Shown one piece after another: positions 14,331-23,878 of a DNA stretch of 34,376 nt (its first letter is position 1; each line of letters starts with the position of its first letter). The translations under genes and the position numbers were made by a program. This DNA is from an uncultured Gammaproteobacteria bacterium (GTDB lineage Bacteria; Pseudomonadota; Gammaproteobacteria; PS1; Pseudothioglobaceae), in NCBI GenBank assembly GCA_902606745.1, contig CACLHR010000012.1, positions 1-34,376 on the forward strand. Direction: 5' to 3'. The notes beneath the pieces are model-generated. The model was not told the DNA's origin, did no database searches, and worked only from the letters and a program-made list of their open reading frames with translations.

Positions 14331-15182
14331 TTAAGCCAACCAGTTTAATAATTTATCTACGGCCCCTGAGGTTTGTGAAGGACTCAAGATGTCACCGATA
14401 ATGCCGTGATTAGAAGAGTCATCCTGTTCAGTCAGCGAAGGGTTGTGCAGAGTCACATTATCACCCATCATTGAGGCGATTCTGCGGGTCCATTTTGCAT
14501 TAACCACCTTGTCCTCGTCTGAAAACCACATCATGATTGGTATTTTGATTGCTTGGTGGTCTACCTGATGTGCTTCGAGCACGGTTTCTTTTATAGTGAA
14601 CAGTGCCATTGTCGGGTAAGAGGTAGTCCAACATCTGGCATGCTCGGCACTTCTTGTGATGAAGGAGTGCTTCTTGCCAAACACCAGTGGTACAAGGAAT
14701 TTTGCTCCCGGCAGGCGCAGTGCCTGAGCTTTTAGTGGTTTTGGTCCAAAGTTTGGTGAGATATAGACTGCAGATTTAATCTGCACTCCTTGTCCGAGAG
14801 CGACATGAATCAAAGAGCATCCTGTCGAGCTGCCGATAACGATTACCTCATCGCCAATGGTCTTTCCAATCTCGATAGCCTCGATTGTGTCTTCCATGAA
14901 CTTATCGAAGCTTGACTCAGCTAGAGCCCTTCCATCCTGACCATGACCTCTGAGTCTTGCGAAATAGAGGTTTGCTTCTAGTTTCTCAGCTACCATATCG
15001 ATGACCGGTGAACATTCAAAACGGGTAGCTGAAAATCCATGAATAAAGACCATGCTAGTGCTAGATTTAACGCCAGATTCACTCGCCCAGACAATCTTTT
15101 TTGCGCAATCTGGGCGAAGTGCACGAACGCCACTTTCAGTTTTTTTGAGGTGGTCGTCTAATTTTGTAATGCTAATTTTCAT
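14331..15182 (-). CDS. Alpha/beta hydrolase
   Basis: A 283-residue serine hydrolase of the alpha/beta fold. The oxyanion segment is FIHGFSATR (about 47-55). The nucleophile elbow G-S-S-T-G places the serine at 119. An acid residue lies in SDEDKVV (D222 or D224), and H259 in SSNHGI completes the triad. There is no signal peptide, so it is cytoplasmic. It resembles carboxylesterase or lysophospholipase-type members, but the substrate cannot be told. One line counts 31/60 G+C, the same level as glpK and unlike the A+T-rich block between them. It was probably the neighbour downstream of glpK before that block arrived. Confidence 0.8.
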   Translation of the reverse strand: MKISITKLDDHLKKTESGVRALRPDCAKKIVWASESGVKSSTSMVFIHGFSATRFECSPVIDMVAEKLEANLYFARLRGHGQDGRALAESSFDKFMEDTIEAIEIGKTIGDEVIVIGSSTGCSLIHVALGQGVQIKSAVYISPNFGPKPLKAQALRLPGAKFLVPLVFGKKHSFITRSAEHARCWTTSYPTMALFTIKETVLEAHQVDHQAIKIPIMMWFSDEDKVVNAKWTRRIASMMGDNVTLHNPSLTEQDDSSNHGIIGDILSPSQTSGAVDKLLNWLA

Positions 15183-15240
15183 TAAATCTCGACCATGAGT
15201 GATGTAGGGAATTATATATTCGAATTAGGGTAGAGAATTC

Positions 15241-15264
15241 AGTTTAAGCTCAGGGTTCGCTTAA
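15241..15264 (-). repeat. Orphan copy of the glpK 3' end
   Basis: 23 of 24 bases match 32925-32948, the last codons of glpK, in the same orientation. Read on the minus strand it gives L-K-R-T-L-S-L-N-stop against V-K-R-T-L-S-S-N-stop in glpK. No further glpK sequence lies upstream of it, so it is a stub. It marks one edge of the A+T-rich catabolic block. Confidence 0.75.
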
Positions 15265-15297
15265 GTGTATATATATGTATTCACGATATGAATCAAT

Positions 15298-17241
15298 TTA
15301 TACTTTTATTAATAATAAACTGAACGAATGAGGAGGAACTTTAATATGATCTTTGCCACATTTTAATTTATTTTTTTTAATATAAACTTTTTCTAAATTT
15401 TTTTGATCATTCAAATCTGTTGGCGAATTACCATTGACTAAATAGTTCTCTATTATTTTTTTGTGAGTAGGTATTGAAATTATTAAACTTTCTGTTTCCG
15501 ATTTATTTACTATCGAAAGACATACCTGCTTTTGATCATAGGTTGCTGCAGCACTAATTAATTTATTTTCTTTATAAATTGGTTGTTTGCCAATTTTTGG
15601 GGATGAGAAAACGGGGCAATCTACAGATGTTTTTAGAATTTTCCCTTTGTGGTATTTAGTCAATAATTCTAAAATTAAAGTAGTTGGCGTTTTCCATATT
15701 TTTTGACCATCTATTCTATAGTTACCCATTACATTTATGAGATGGTATATTCCGGTATTTCTGATTATGTCTCCTCTATTAATGCAAGTATTTAATAAAG
15801 AGGCCGCATATAAAGCGTCTGCAATATTATAATTTTCAATAAAATTGGGATGTTCAGCCTCTACATAGGTATTCCACTCATCAAAAGCTATCGTAATATT
15901 TTTCTTTGTATTTTTTTTGATTTCTTTTATTGTTCTATCAAGCATTATTTCTACTTCTGTAGATGCAGCTACTGTAGGAATATATCTTGAAGTGTAATGA
16001 GGGTGGATCTTATCTTTTTCAGTTCTTATGGAGTAATAATGAATACTTAATTCATCAATTCTTTCTTTTATATTTTTCAATATTATTTCATTCCAGTGCC
16101 CAAAGTGATCTACACAGGCACCCACTGCAATGAACCTTAAGTCTTTATTAACTCTTTTAATTGCTTTTACAAACTTATCATATTTGAATGCGTAAGTTTT
16201 TGCATCTGTATGACCAATTTGCCAGCCTCCAAACATTTCATTGCCAATAAATATTGTTTTAAGGTTGTAAGGTTTGTCCCTTCCATTTTTTGATCTAAGT
16301 TTGCCATATTTGGTTTTAGTAGAACCTGTTAAATACTCGATCCAAGATGCTGCCTCTTCAGGAGTTCCATTGCCTGTATTTATTGTTATCATTGGTTCAC
16401 TTCCAATATATTCACACCATTGCATGAATTCGTCAGTTCCAACATCATTATTTTCCCATGTATACCAAGCAAAATCATAAAATGGTAGACGATAATTTTT
16501 ATCTCCAATTCCATTTATCCAATTGTAGCCAGATAAATAATTTCCACCAGGCCAACGAATATAACTTGGCAGCCATTCTTGGATAACTTTTGTAATGTCT
16601 TTTCTGAAGCCAAAGATTGTATTTTTTGGCATTAAGGAGCAATTGGCAATAAATATTTCGTCACTATTAATTGTTATTGATAAGGTTTTTTTCTTTTTTA
16701 AATCATTAAATTTTATATTTTTTTTAAATTCAAACCATTCCTTGCGACTTTTTATAACAAAATTTAATTCTCCGATTTGGATATAAACTTTTTGGCCAGC
16801 TCCCTTTAGCATTATGCTAAATTGATGCTCTTCATTAATAAAATTTACATTTATAGACTGCTTGATGCCTCTATTTTTTTCGCTTTTTTTTCTTATGGTA
16901 ATTTGTTGAGATTGTTTGCCACTTCCAAATCTATTTATTTGCTCCTCACCTTTGACGATATATTCGGAGTTTGAATGTGCATACATTACATGTTGTGATG
17001 ACGGGTTACATCCTTCCCAAGGCTTAATAATTCCAAAATCTAAATGATCATCATTCAATCCACTTTCCCAAATTAATTTATCTGGGCCACAAAATTTTCT
17101 ATTCTCAATTACTTCAGCCCAAACACCATTTTTATATATTGCTTCACCTATGTGCTCAAGATTAGCACCAAACATGTGAGGAGAAAGTTTGCCTATACTT
17201 TCATCAGCATTAAATAGAATTTTGTTTTTTTGCTTAATCAT
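15298..17241 (-). CDS. GH51 alpha-L-arabinofuranosidase-like glycoside hydrolase, cytoplasmic
   Basis: A 647-residue retaining glycoside hydrolase of family GH51 type. RWPGGNYLSGYNWINGIG (229-246) is the family hallmark. GNEM gives the acid/base E335 and DEWN (454-457) the nucleophile E455. A beta-sandwich follows from about 500. GH51 enzymes remove terminal L-arabinofuranosyl (or related) residues, and some have other specificities. There is no signal peptide, so the substrate must first enter the cell, fitting the importer encoded just upstream. Its start overlaps the ATPase stop by 8 bases, so the genes are translationally coupled; it is the last gene of the leftward operon. The real sugar may not be arabinose. 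Confidence 0.85.
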   Translation of the reverse strand: MIKQKNKILFNADESIGKLSPHMFGANLEHIGEAIYKNGVWAEVIENRKFCGPDKLIWESGLNDDHLDFGIIKPWEGCNPSSQHVMYAHSNSEYIVKGEEQINRFGSGKQSQQITIRKKSEKNRGIKQSINVNFINEEHQFSIMLKGAGQKVYIQIGELNFVIKSRKEWFEFKKNIKFNDLKKKKTLSITINSDEIFIANCSLMPKNTIFGFRKDITKVIQEWLPSYIRWPGGNYLSGYNWINGIGDKNYRLPFYDFAWYTWENNDVGTDEFMQWCEYIGSEPMITINTGNGTPEEAASWIEYLTGSTKTKYGKLRSKNGRDKPYNLKTIFIGNEMFGGWQIGHTDAKTYAFKYDKFVKAIKRVNKDLRFIAVGACVDHFGHWNEIILKNIKERIDELSIHYYSIRTEKDKIHPHYTSRYIPTVAASTEVEIMLDRTIKEIKKNTKKNITIAFDEWNTYVEAEHPNFIENYNIADALYAASLLNTCINRGDIIRNTGIYHLINVMGNYRIDGQKIWKTPTTLILELLTKYHKGKILKTSVDCPVFSSPKIGKQPIYKENKLISAAATYDQKQVCLSIVNKSETESLIISIPTHKKIIENYLVNGNSPTDLNDQKNLEKVYIKKNKLKCGKDHIKVPPHSFSLLLIKV

Positions 17242-18289
17242 TCATTCCCCATATTTTTTCTTCGGGCAAGTAGATAAACACTTCATCATTTTCAGAAATT
17301 TCTTTTTTCCCAACGGATTGTACAGAGCACTCTAGAACAGTATCCTTGATTTTAATTTTGTATCTCGTATTTGTTCCTGAAAAAATAATAGAAGTAACGA
17401 TTCCTGAAAAATAATTTTCTTTAAATATGTTAGTTTTTGATATTTCTATATTTTCAGGCCTTATTGTAAGTAAATGATTATCCAATAAGTCATTTTTATT
17501 TTTTTGATTGTAACTAATGGGTCCAATCTCTGTTTCAATATGCGAATTGCTCATTGTTGATTTAAGAAAGTTTACACCTCCAAAGAATCTTGCAACCCCT
17601 TCATTAATTGGGAATTCATAATATTCTTTTGGCGATGCGTAGCTTTGTAGCTTGCCATCAAAAATTAAAGCTATTTTATCTGCCAATAAAACTGCTTCTT
17701 CTTGATCGTGGGTTACAAAAACTGTTGTAACTTTTAATTTTTGCTGGATAGTTACGATTAGCTCTCTCATCTCATCTCTTAAATGGGCATCAAGATTACT
17801 CAACGGTTCATCTAATAATAAAAGGTTTGGTTTTGAAATTAAAGCCCGAGCTAATGCAACTCTTTGCTGTTGTCCGCCTGATAATTGTTTTGGTTTTCTA
17901 TTGCCAATATCTGGAAGCTTAACTAATTCCAACATGTCCTTAACTTTTTCATCAATTTTCTTTTTATCAACACCCTTCATTTTTAGTGCGAAGCCAACAT
18001 TTTCATTAACATTCATATAAGGAAATAACAAATAGTCTTGAAATACCATAACCACACCTCTGTTCTCCGTTGCAATGGGTAACAAGGATGTGTTGTCTAG
18101 AATGATATCTCCACTATCAGGCGGCAATAATCCTGTAATCATTTTCAATATTGTTGTTTTTCCACAACCAGATGGTCCTAAAAAAGCAATTAACCCTCCT
18201 GTTTTAATATCTAGACTTACATTATTAACCGCTGGTCTATCCATTCCAGGAAAGCTTTTGTTCAAATTTGAAATTTTTAAATCACTCAT
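17234..18289 (-). CDS. ABC transporter ATP-binding protein (PotA/UgpC type)
   Basis: A 351-residue importer ATPase. Walker A is GPSGCGKT (38-45), the Q loop FQDYLLFP is near 83-90, the signature LSGGQQQRVALARAL starts at 136, Walker B is LLLLDEP with D160-E161, and the H-loop histidine is H194. The C-terminal third (about 245-351) is the strand-rich TOBE-type domain of the MalK/PotA group. It lies in the order substrate-binding protein, permease, permease, ATPase, glycosidase, so it powers this importer rather than an orphan one. The spacing to the permease is 28 bases. Confidence 0.92.
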   Translation of the reverse strand: MSDLKISNLNKSFPGMDRPAVNNVSLDIKTGGLIAFLGPSGCGKTTILKMITGLLPPDSGDIILDNTSLLPIATENRGVVMVFQDYLLFPYMNVNENVGFALKMKGVDKKKIDEKVKDMLELVKLPDIGNRKPKQLSGGQQQRVALARALISKPNLLLLDEPLSNLDAHLRDEMRELIVTIQQKLKVTTVFVTHDQEEAVLLADKIALIFDGKLQSYASPKEYYEFPINEGVARFFGGVNFLKSTMSNSHIETEIGPISYNQKNKNDLLDNHLLTIRPENIEISKTNIFKENYFSGIVTSIIFSGTNTRYKIKIKDTVLECSVQSVGKKEISENDEVFIYLPEEKIWGMND

Positions 18290-18317
18290 TTTTATATATA
18301 CCCTTTTATGTTATTGT

Positions 18318-19181
18318 TTAAATTTTCCCAAATCCAGATGTTGCGGCAGAATCTCCTGAGACAAATTTAGAGGTAAAGATTAAAATTAATATGGCTGGAA
18401 AAATAAACACTATTGATATTGCCGCTGTTAATGCTGGGTTTCCAGATGAAGCAGTTGAGAAAACAAGCAGTGGCAATGTCATAATCTTGCCTGCTCCAAT
18501 AAGGAAAGTTAATAAATACTGACTCCAAGATACTAAAAAGGCAAATAAAGCCGCCACTACCATCCCCGGTGCTATTGCAGGTAGTGTAATCAAATAAAAA
18601 GTTTCGAATTTATTGGCACCCAATGTTCTAGCTTGATGTTCAAAATCAGGATTATAATTAGCAAAAATTCCTGTCATTGTAAGAACCACGTAAGGCATTA
18701 TTGGAACTAAATGCACTAAACAAACCCCCAAAAAACTTCCTGAGAAACCCCATGAAATGAAATTAATGTTTAAACCTAGCACAAATGCAATTGGAGGCAA
18801 TATGGTAGGGGAAACCATTATAAAAATAATTATTTTTTTAAATCTGAAATTTAGTAAACCCAATACTCTGGCTGCAGGTAATGCAATTATAATTGAGGCA
18901 ATAGTAACTATTACACCAATAGTTACACTATTAACCAATGCTTTAATAATTGTGGGGTTTGATAGCCATAAGTCTAGAAATCCATCAAAAGATCTATAAC
19001 CTTCCCTTGGGATTAATTTAAGTCTTACCCATGCTTGTAAACTAAGTTCTTTAGGTATGAGTTGGGGGTAGAACCATCTAAACGAAAAAGCATTGATAAA
19101 AAAAGCAATTATGGGGAGAATCAACATAAACGCACCTAAATAAATGGCGTAAATATTTATTTTTTTTAAATTGTCATTCAT
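18318..19181 (-). CDS. ABC transporter permease, second subunit
   Basis: A 287-residue inner-membrane permease with six hydrophobic spans. The cytoplasmic coupling (EAA-type) loop is ARTLGANKFETFYLITLPAI. It belongs to the PotB/PotC or ThiP-like binding-protein-dependent permeases and pairs with the permease encoded 5 bases upstream to form the heterodimeric channel. The gene lies inside the leftward operon. A+T-rich codons match the rest of the block. Confidence 0.9.
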   Translation of the reverse strand: MNDNLKKINIYAIYLGAFMLILPIIAFFINAFSFRWFYPQLIPKELSLQAWVRLKLIPREGYRSFDGFLDLWLSNPTIIKALVNSVTIGVIVTIASIIIALPAARVLGLLNFRFKKIIIFIMVSPTILPPIAFVLGLNINFISWGFSGSFLGVCLVHLVPIMPYVVLTMTGIFANYNPDFEHQARTLGANKFETFYLITLPAIAPGMVVAALFAFLVSWSQYLLTFLIGAGKIMTLPLLVFSTASSGNPALTAAISIVFIFPAILILIFTSKFVSGDSAATSGFGKI

Positions 19182-19186
19182 TGAAA

Positions 19187-20062
19187 TTAATCTTTTCTAA
19201 TTTTGGTTTGAGTTAGCCAAAAATATATAACAACCAAAATCATAACTATCATTGCAATAATCATGCTAAGTGCCATCCCTTCGCTTCTTGCATTCAGATC
19301 AGGGTTTAGAAAAAATTCAAACGCCATTACTGGAAGCATTTGAGGATAATTAACACCAAGAATCGCTGGAACTTCGTATGATCCAAAACTAAAGGCGAAA
19401 ACAATTATTGAGGCAGAAAAAAGACTTGGCATTACCAGTGGAAGAATGACATATCTAAATCTTTGCCATTTATTAGCACCTAAACTTTGCGCTAATTCTT
19501 CAAAATTTTCGCCAAGAGACTGAAGAACAGACATCAATATAATAAAGAAAAAAGCGGACTCTTTCCAAATATAGGCTAATATTATTCCTGATCCATATCT
19601 ATCTTTTACCAAGACTGGAAATTCACTTGGCGATCCAATGAAGCCTATCTGAGTAAACATTCGAGCTAATAATCCACTTTGAGAAAAAACAAAAATCATT
19701 CCTACGGCCACAACCAAGTGTGGCATAGGTAAATTTAAGGAATAGATAAAATTGCAAAACTTTTTTGCAAAAAAAGTTTTTCTAATAGCTAAAGCTCCAA
19801 ACAAGGCAAATGCAGCTGCTATAAAAGTACTAACAAAACTAACCCATAAATTTAAAGCTAAGCCTGTCCAAAATAATTTCGCATACCTCTCTGAAAACAT
19901 AACGTTATAGTATGCATCAAAATTAATTTCATATTTTTGAATTGCTGGCTGATAGCCTAGACTTTGAAGAAATCCATATAGTATTCCTCCAAAGAATAAC
20001 GTGAAAATAATTAAAAGGGGCGGAGATAGTGAAAGTATAATTTTTAATCTATCTCCACCCAT
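19187..20062 (-). CDS. ABC transporter permease, first subunit
   Basis: A 291-residue permease with six spans and the coupling loop AQSLGANKWQRFRYVILPLV. The N-terminus (LKIILSLSPPLLIIFTLFFGG) is the first membrane helix. It follows the substrate-binding protein gene by 10 bases. Together with the second permease it matches the E. coli YnjC role, though YnjC is a fused, longer protein; here there are two separate subunits. Confidence 0.9.
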   Translation of the reverse strand: MGGDRLKIILSLSPPLLIIFTLFFGGILYGFLQSLGYQPAIQKYEINFDAYYNVMFSERYAKLFWTGLALNLWVSFVSTFIAAAFALFGALAIRKTFFAKKFCNFIYSLNLPMPHLVVAVGMIFVFSQSGLLARMFTQIGFIGSPSEFPVLVKDRYGSGIILAYIWKESAFFFIILMSVLQSLGENFEELAQSLGANKWQRFRYVILPLVMPSLFSASIIVFAFSFGSYEVPAILGVNYPQMLPVMAFEFFLNPDLNARSEGMALSMIIAMIVMILVVIYFWLTQTKIRKD

Positions 20063-20072
20063 TTTTTACAGC

Positions 20073-21323
20073 CTATTTTAGAAGTACGTTTGCTTGCCAA
20101 TCAGCCTCAATTTTATCTTGATATTCTGCAGCAATATCAGAAACAAGAGCTCTCGCTAATATTCCTTGATCTTCTGCAGCATCACCAAGATTGTTTTGAG
20201 CGTCTTGGATAGCAGCAACTCCTTCAGCGCTAGTTACTTTCGCAGTGCTTATTCCCCAACCACAACAAAAACCATTAGCTGGCTGAACTTGAGCAGCTTG
20301 TAAAGTAGGTTCTAGAACAAGATTAGCATAAACTAATGCCGCTGCTTTATTAGGAGCATTGTATGGGATTGCCCAATAATTAAAATCTCCAATCATGTTG
20401 TCATAAAAAGCAAAAGCTCTAGTAGTAGGTGGCGTTGTTCCAGCAGAGTTTGTTGGTCCTGCACCTCTTGGAGATTGAGTAAAACTCATATCCACTTCAC
20501 CGTTTGCGAATAATGCATGCATGTCAGCATTATTAGTTGGATAGGTTTCACCACCTCTGTGTAAATCAGGTTCCCAAGAATTTAATAGTGCCCAAACTTT
20601 TGGAGCCCATTTGTTATACAATTCCTCATTGTATGGTCCAACCCATTGAGCATGACCACCACTTAATTCAAAGAAAATTTGCTTAACAAACCTTGTTCCA
20701 ACAAATCCACCTTTACCAGGTCTGATATATGTAAATCTACCTGGATTATCAGAAATCCACTTAGTCAGAAATCCATAATTTCTCGGCATATCATCGTAGT
20801 TACTTCTAGCTGAGTCATACATAAAATGGAATTGTGCACTGGACCAAGGGCTTTCCATGCCATCAACTGGTCTGCCAAAGTCTAAATTTACTGCTGGATT
20901 GTCCCATGCAACAAATTGACTATTTGGTAAGCTTTCACCAAATGGCCCATAAAGAAGATCTGCTTGTTTTAAAGTCCAGAAATTTTCACCATTGATCCAA
21001 ATCAAATCAATGTTTCCATTGTCTCCTGTAACGCCAGCTTCTTTTTCACTTAATACCTGGTTAACAGCATCAACAGTTCCTTTTAAAGGCATTCTGTTCA
21101 AAGTAATGTTGTAATCATTTTTTAATGGCACTCCATAGAAGTCATCTACGAAACCATTGATCGCATCAGAACCGCCCCACATATAAACATTTACTTGTCC
21201 GCCATCTGCAGCAGCTGTAACGTCATCCCAAGAATCAAATCCTGGGGCAACTCCAGCTGAAGCTAATTTTGAAAAAAATAAACTAACTATAGCGAGGGTT
21301 ATTAATTTAAATTTAATATTCAT
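20073..21323 (-). CDS. YnjB-like periplasmic substrate-binding protein
   Basis: A 416-residue solute-binding protein. The signal peptide (residues 1-23) ends ASA|G. Mature-protein stretches VNVYMWGGSDAINGF (about 44-58), IDLIWINGENFWTLKQADLL and NLDFGRPVDGMESPW match what I recall of the YnjB family. Its E. coli member belongs to an uncharacterised YnjBCD importer. The fold is that of the iron/polyamine/thiamine group rather than the classical sugar-binding group. The GH51, isomerase and kinase genes around it nonetheless point to a carbohydrate or a charged carbohydrate derivative. AGGAGA precedes the ATG. Confidence 0.85.
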   Translation of the reverse strand: MNIKFKLITLAIVSLFFSKLASAGVAPGFDSWDDVTAAADGGQVNVYMWGGSDAINGFVDDFYGVPLKNDYNITLNRMPLKGTVDAVNQVLSEKEAGVTGDNGNIDLIWINGENFWTLKQADLLYGPFGESLPNSQFVAWDNPAVNLDFGRPVDGMESPWSSAQFHFMYDSARSNYDDMPRNYGFLTKWISDNPGRFTYIRPGKGGFVGTRFVKQIFFELSGGHAQWVGPYNEELYNKWAPKVWALLNSWEPDLHRGGETYPTNNADMHALFANGEVDMSFTQSPRGAGPTNSAGTTPPTTRAFAFYDNMIGDFNYWAIPYNAPNKAAALVYANLVLEPTLQAAQVQPANGFCCGWGISTAKVTSAEGVAAIQDAQNNLGDAAEDQGILARALVSDIAAEYQDKIEADWQANVLLK

Positions 21324-21373
21324 CTTATCTCCTCTTTTTTGTTATCTAAATTATCAAATAAACATGTATTTGA

Positions 21374-22804
21374 TTAGTGTTCCATTGGCGATAGATAATC
21401 CACCAACGGAATTTCTTCTATGAGCTTTAAATTGTTCCAAGCTGCAAATTCTATTAATTCTTTACTGTAATCACCTTGACCAACTGCATAATGATGTTCA
21501 TGACCTACAATATTCAACGTATTTACTAAATTTTCTGAAGAAATTTTTTTTCGATTTAAATGGATATTTCTAAACCATCCTCTGGTTCCATCAAAACCTT
21601 TATTTGTGTGTTCAAATATACTTGAATTCAATACTAATATTCTTTCACCATTGTTACTTATATATGTTGTTGTGGTTTCTTGTGGAGCAAAAACTTGATC
21701 ACCAGCAACGCCATATTTTTTTTCAGTTTTTCTTCCAAGGGTAGTATGATCAACCCATTTAATACCATCCTCATTTGCAAAATGTCTCGGCGATACTCCG
21801 CAATGCCACATTTGTACAGCATCTGCTTTTTTATCAAACGTCGCTAAGTCTAATAATGTGGATGATTTTTCAGCGTTTGAGATGTAGTTCAAAAGAAGCA
21901 TACTCATTGATCCTTGAACATCCCCTTCGCAAGATACTGCTACACCATCCTCACTTCCCATCCAACTATAAGCCATGCAAGGCGCTATTCCATATAAATT
22001 TTGAAATTGAGACCAGCATTGAACTGCTAAAGAATCCCAATTATTGTCTTCCTTCATTTTTTTTAAAGCAAAATAAACGCGCGTTACCTTATTGAATGAA
22101 TCTTCATTGGAAACTGAAATACTCGAAGCCGCACTTTTGATTTTTTGAATTTCACTATCAATAGTCTTTTGATCAAAACCTTTTGCAATGTGAACTAAGT
22201 CTTTGATTGTTGATTCTTCAATTGTTATACCTAGATTCTTTTTAATTTTTGATTGGTCAACCTCCATATTATCAAAGCCTGGAGATATTCCTCCTACCAG
22301 TCCTATTTTGGTATGTTGCATTTTCTTGAGGGCAACTAATGATCTGATTGTTATGGAAAATTTACTTTTAAACTCTTCAGTATCTGCGTAGTTATAAAAC
22401 CATTTAGTTGTAATTTTTTTATCAGATAAAACTTTTTTTATCATTGCTAAGAAATGACTTGTAGAGACTAAAGAGTGCAACTTAACATCCCCCTCTGTCT
22501 CAATATCAGGAACTGCCCATATGCCCATTTTGTCTGTTATATTACATAGCGGATATAACTGCTCACCTGCACTGCAAGAGCTTGTTTGAAGAAGCAAAAA
22601 ATCTATCTTGTTTTTAAAAAACTTTTCGGCTTCTATTGAATCTTCTTTAGAAAATATAGTTTTGTGAAATGGAATAAAATTTACATCAAAATTGTCTAAT
22701 AATTTTTTTAAATCAGTTTCGGACTTTTCTCTAACTTTATATTCATTAGAATAATAAGGAGGAATAGCTGTAGCAACGTACCCAATATTTAATTTAACGG
22801 CCAT
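21374..22804 (-). CDS. L-fucose/L-arabinose isomerase-like protein
   Basis: A 476-residue member of the FucI/AraA-like sugar isomerase superfamily. Residues from about 260 read AVQCWSQFQNLYGIAPCMA, then VAVSCEGDVQGSMSMLLLNY; the E/D pair in CEGDVQG is positioned as manganese ligands. HCGVSP and GHEHHYAVGQGD near the C-terminus add the histidine ligand and active-site loop. Family members convert aldoses to ketoses. The protein is shorter than FucI (about 590) and closer to the COG2407 group, whose substrates are mostly unassigned. It is the first gene of the leftward operon and faces the E1 genes across a 93-base promoter region. Confidence 0.75.
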   Translation of the reverse strand: MAVKLNIGYVATAIPPYYSNEYKVREKSETDLKKLLDNFDVNFIPFHKTIFSKEDSIEAEKFFKNKIDFLLLQTSSCSAGEQLYPLCNITDKMGIWAVPDIETEGDVKLHSLVSTSHFLAMIKKVLSDKKITTKWFYNYADTEEFKSKFSITIRSLVALKKMQHTKIGLVGGISPGFDNMEVDQSKIKKNLGITIEESTIKDLVHIAKGFDQKTIDSEIQKIKSAASSISVSNEDSFNKVTRVYFALKKMKEDNNWDSLAVQCWSQFQNLYGIAPCMAYSWMGSEDGVAVSCEGDVQGSMSMLLLNYISNAEKSSTLLDLATFDKKADAVQMWHCGVSPRHFANEDGIKWVDHTTLGRKTEKKYGVAGDQVFAPQETTTTYISNNGERILVLNSSIFEHTNKGFDGTRGWFRNIHLNRKKISSENLVNTLNIVGHEHHYAVGQGDYSKELIEFAAWNNLKLIEEIPLVDYLSPMEH

Positions 22805-22897
22805 TTAATTTATATATCCTAGATTAGTTACCGAATGTTATCATAGCATATTTATTGATTATTTTTTGATTTCAATTGTTACAACAACTTATTGTTT
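22805..22897. promoter_or_regulatory. Divergent promoter region between the two catabolic operons
   Basis: Ninety-three A+T-rich bases must hold the promoters of both operons. TTGTT-AC-AACAA (22876-22887) is a perfect 5-2-5 inverted repeat, 10 bases before the ATG of the E1 alpha gene, and is a candidate operator. No regulator gene is found in the block, so control would come from elsewhere. Confidence 0.4.
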
Positions 22898-23878
22898 ATG
22901 AATATTGACAAAAATAAATTAAATTGGATTTATAAAAAACTCTTTACCATACGTTTTTTTGAAGAAAGAATTAAAAAAATTGCTAAGGAAAAATCAGTCC
23001 CTGGATATTTGCATACTTGTATTGGTTCAGAAGCTATTTGTGTTGGCGTAATGTCTGCCTTGAGTGATGATGACTGGATTTCAAGCACTTACCGTAATCA
23101 TGGTCATGCAATTGCTAAAAATTGCGAATTAAAACAAATAACATCAGAAATTTACGGAAGAAGTACCGGTATATGTAAAGGAAGAGGTGGAAGTATGCAT
23201 ATTAGTGATTTTGATAAAGGCATGCTCGGATCCTTTGGTATTGTTGCCGCTGGCCCTCCTGTAGTTTTAGGAGCAGCACTGCAAGAAAAAATTAATGGCG
23301 GGACAAAAATGTCAGCTACTTTTTTTGGTGATGGAGCAATACACAACGGCGCATTCCATGAAGCTGCGGGTTTGGCTAAACTCTGGGATATACCCATGCT
23401 CTTTGTATGTGAAAACAATGGATATGCTGAAGCTACAGCCACTGATTGGCATCTCAATACTAAAGAGCTAAAAGATATAGCTAAAGCATACGATATGATT
23501 TCATATCAAGGTGATGGAAATAATGTTTTTGAAGTTCATCAAATTACAAGAGACGCTATTATTGAATCAAAAGCCAAAAACACTCCTATTTTCTTAGAAT
23601 TTAAAAATTATCGATTTTCAGGACAATATGAAGGCGATACTCAGCTATACCAGCCATTAGAGGAGATTGAAGAGGCTAAAAAGAATGATCCAATTAAAAA
23701 ATCAATTGAGATGGCCTCTGAATATAATTTTTCTTCTGATGAAATTAAACAAATACAGACTGATGTTTTGAACGAAGTAAACGAAGCATTTGATTTTGCT
23801 GAAACTCAACCCTGGCCTAATCCGGAAGACGCTCTAGAAGAAGTATATGTAAATTACCCTAAAGAGTTACTAAGATGA
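22898..23878 (+). CDS. TPP-dependent 2-oxoacid (pyruvate/acetoin-type) dehydrogenase E1, alpha subunit
   Basis: A 326-residue E1 alpha. The TPP motif runs from GDG (144-146) to ENN (172-174): FFGDGAIHNGAFHEAAGLA, then PMLFVCENNGYA. The histidines of STYRNHGHAIA (68 and 70) and GGSMHI (101) are in the usual active-site positions. With the beta subunit it would decarboxylate a 2-oxoacid or cleave acetoin and pass the acyl unit to a lipoyl E2. I use the ATG at 22898, not the TTG 6 bases earlier. There is no E2 or E3 gene beside it. The last 4 bases (ATGA) overlap the beta gene. The substrate is unassigned. Confidence 0.88.
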   Translation: MNIDKNKLNWIYKKLFTIRFFEERIKKIAKEKSVPGYLHTCIGSEAICVGVMSALSDDDWISSTYRNHGHAIAKNCELKQITSEIYGRSTGICKGRGGSMHISDFDKGMLGSFGIVAAGPPVVLGAALQEKINGGTKMSATFFGDGAIHNGAFHEAAGLAKLWDIPMLFVCENNGYAEATATDWHLNTKELKDIAKAYDMISYQGDGNNVFEVHQITRDAIIESKAKNTPIFLEFKNYRFSGQYEGDTQLYQPLEEIEEAKKNDPIKKSIEMASEYNFSSDEIKQIQTDVLNEVNEAFDFAETQPWPNPEDALEEVYVNYPKELLR

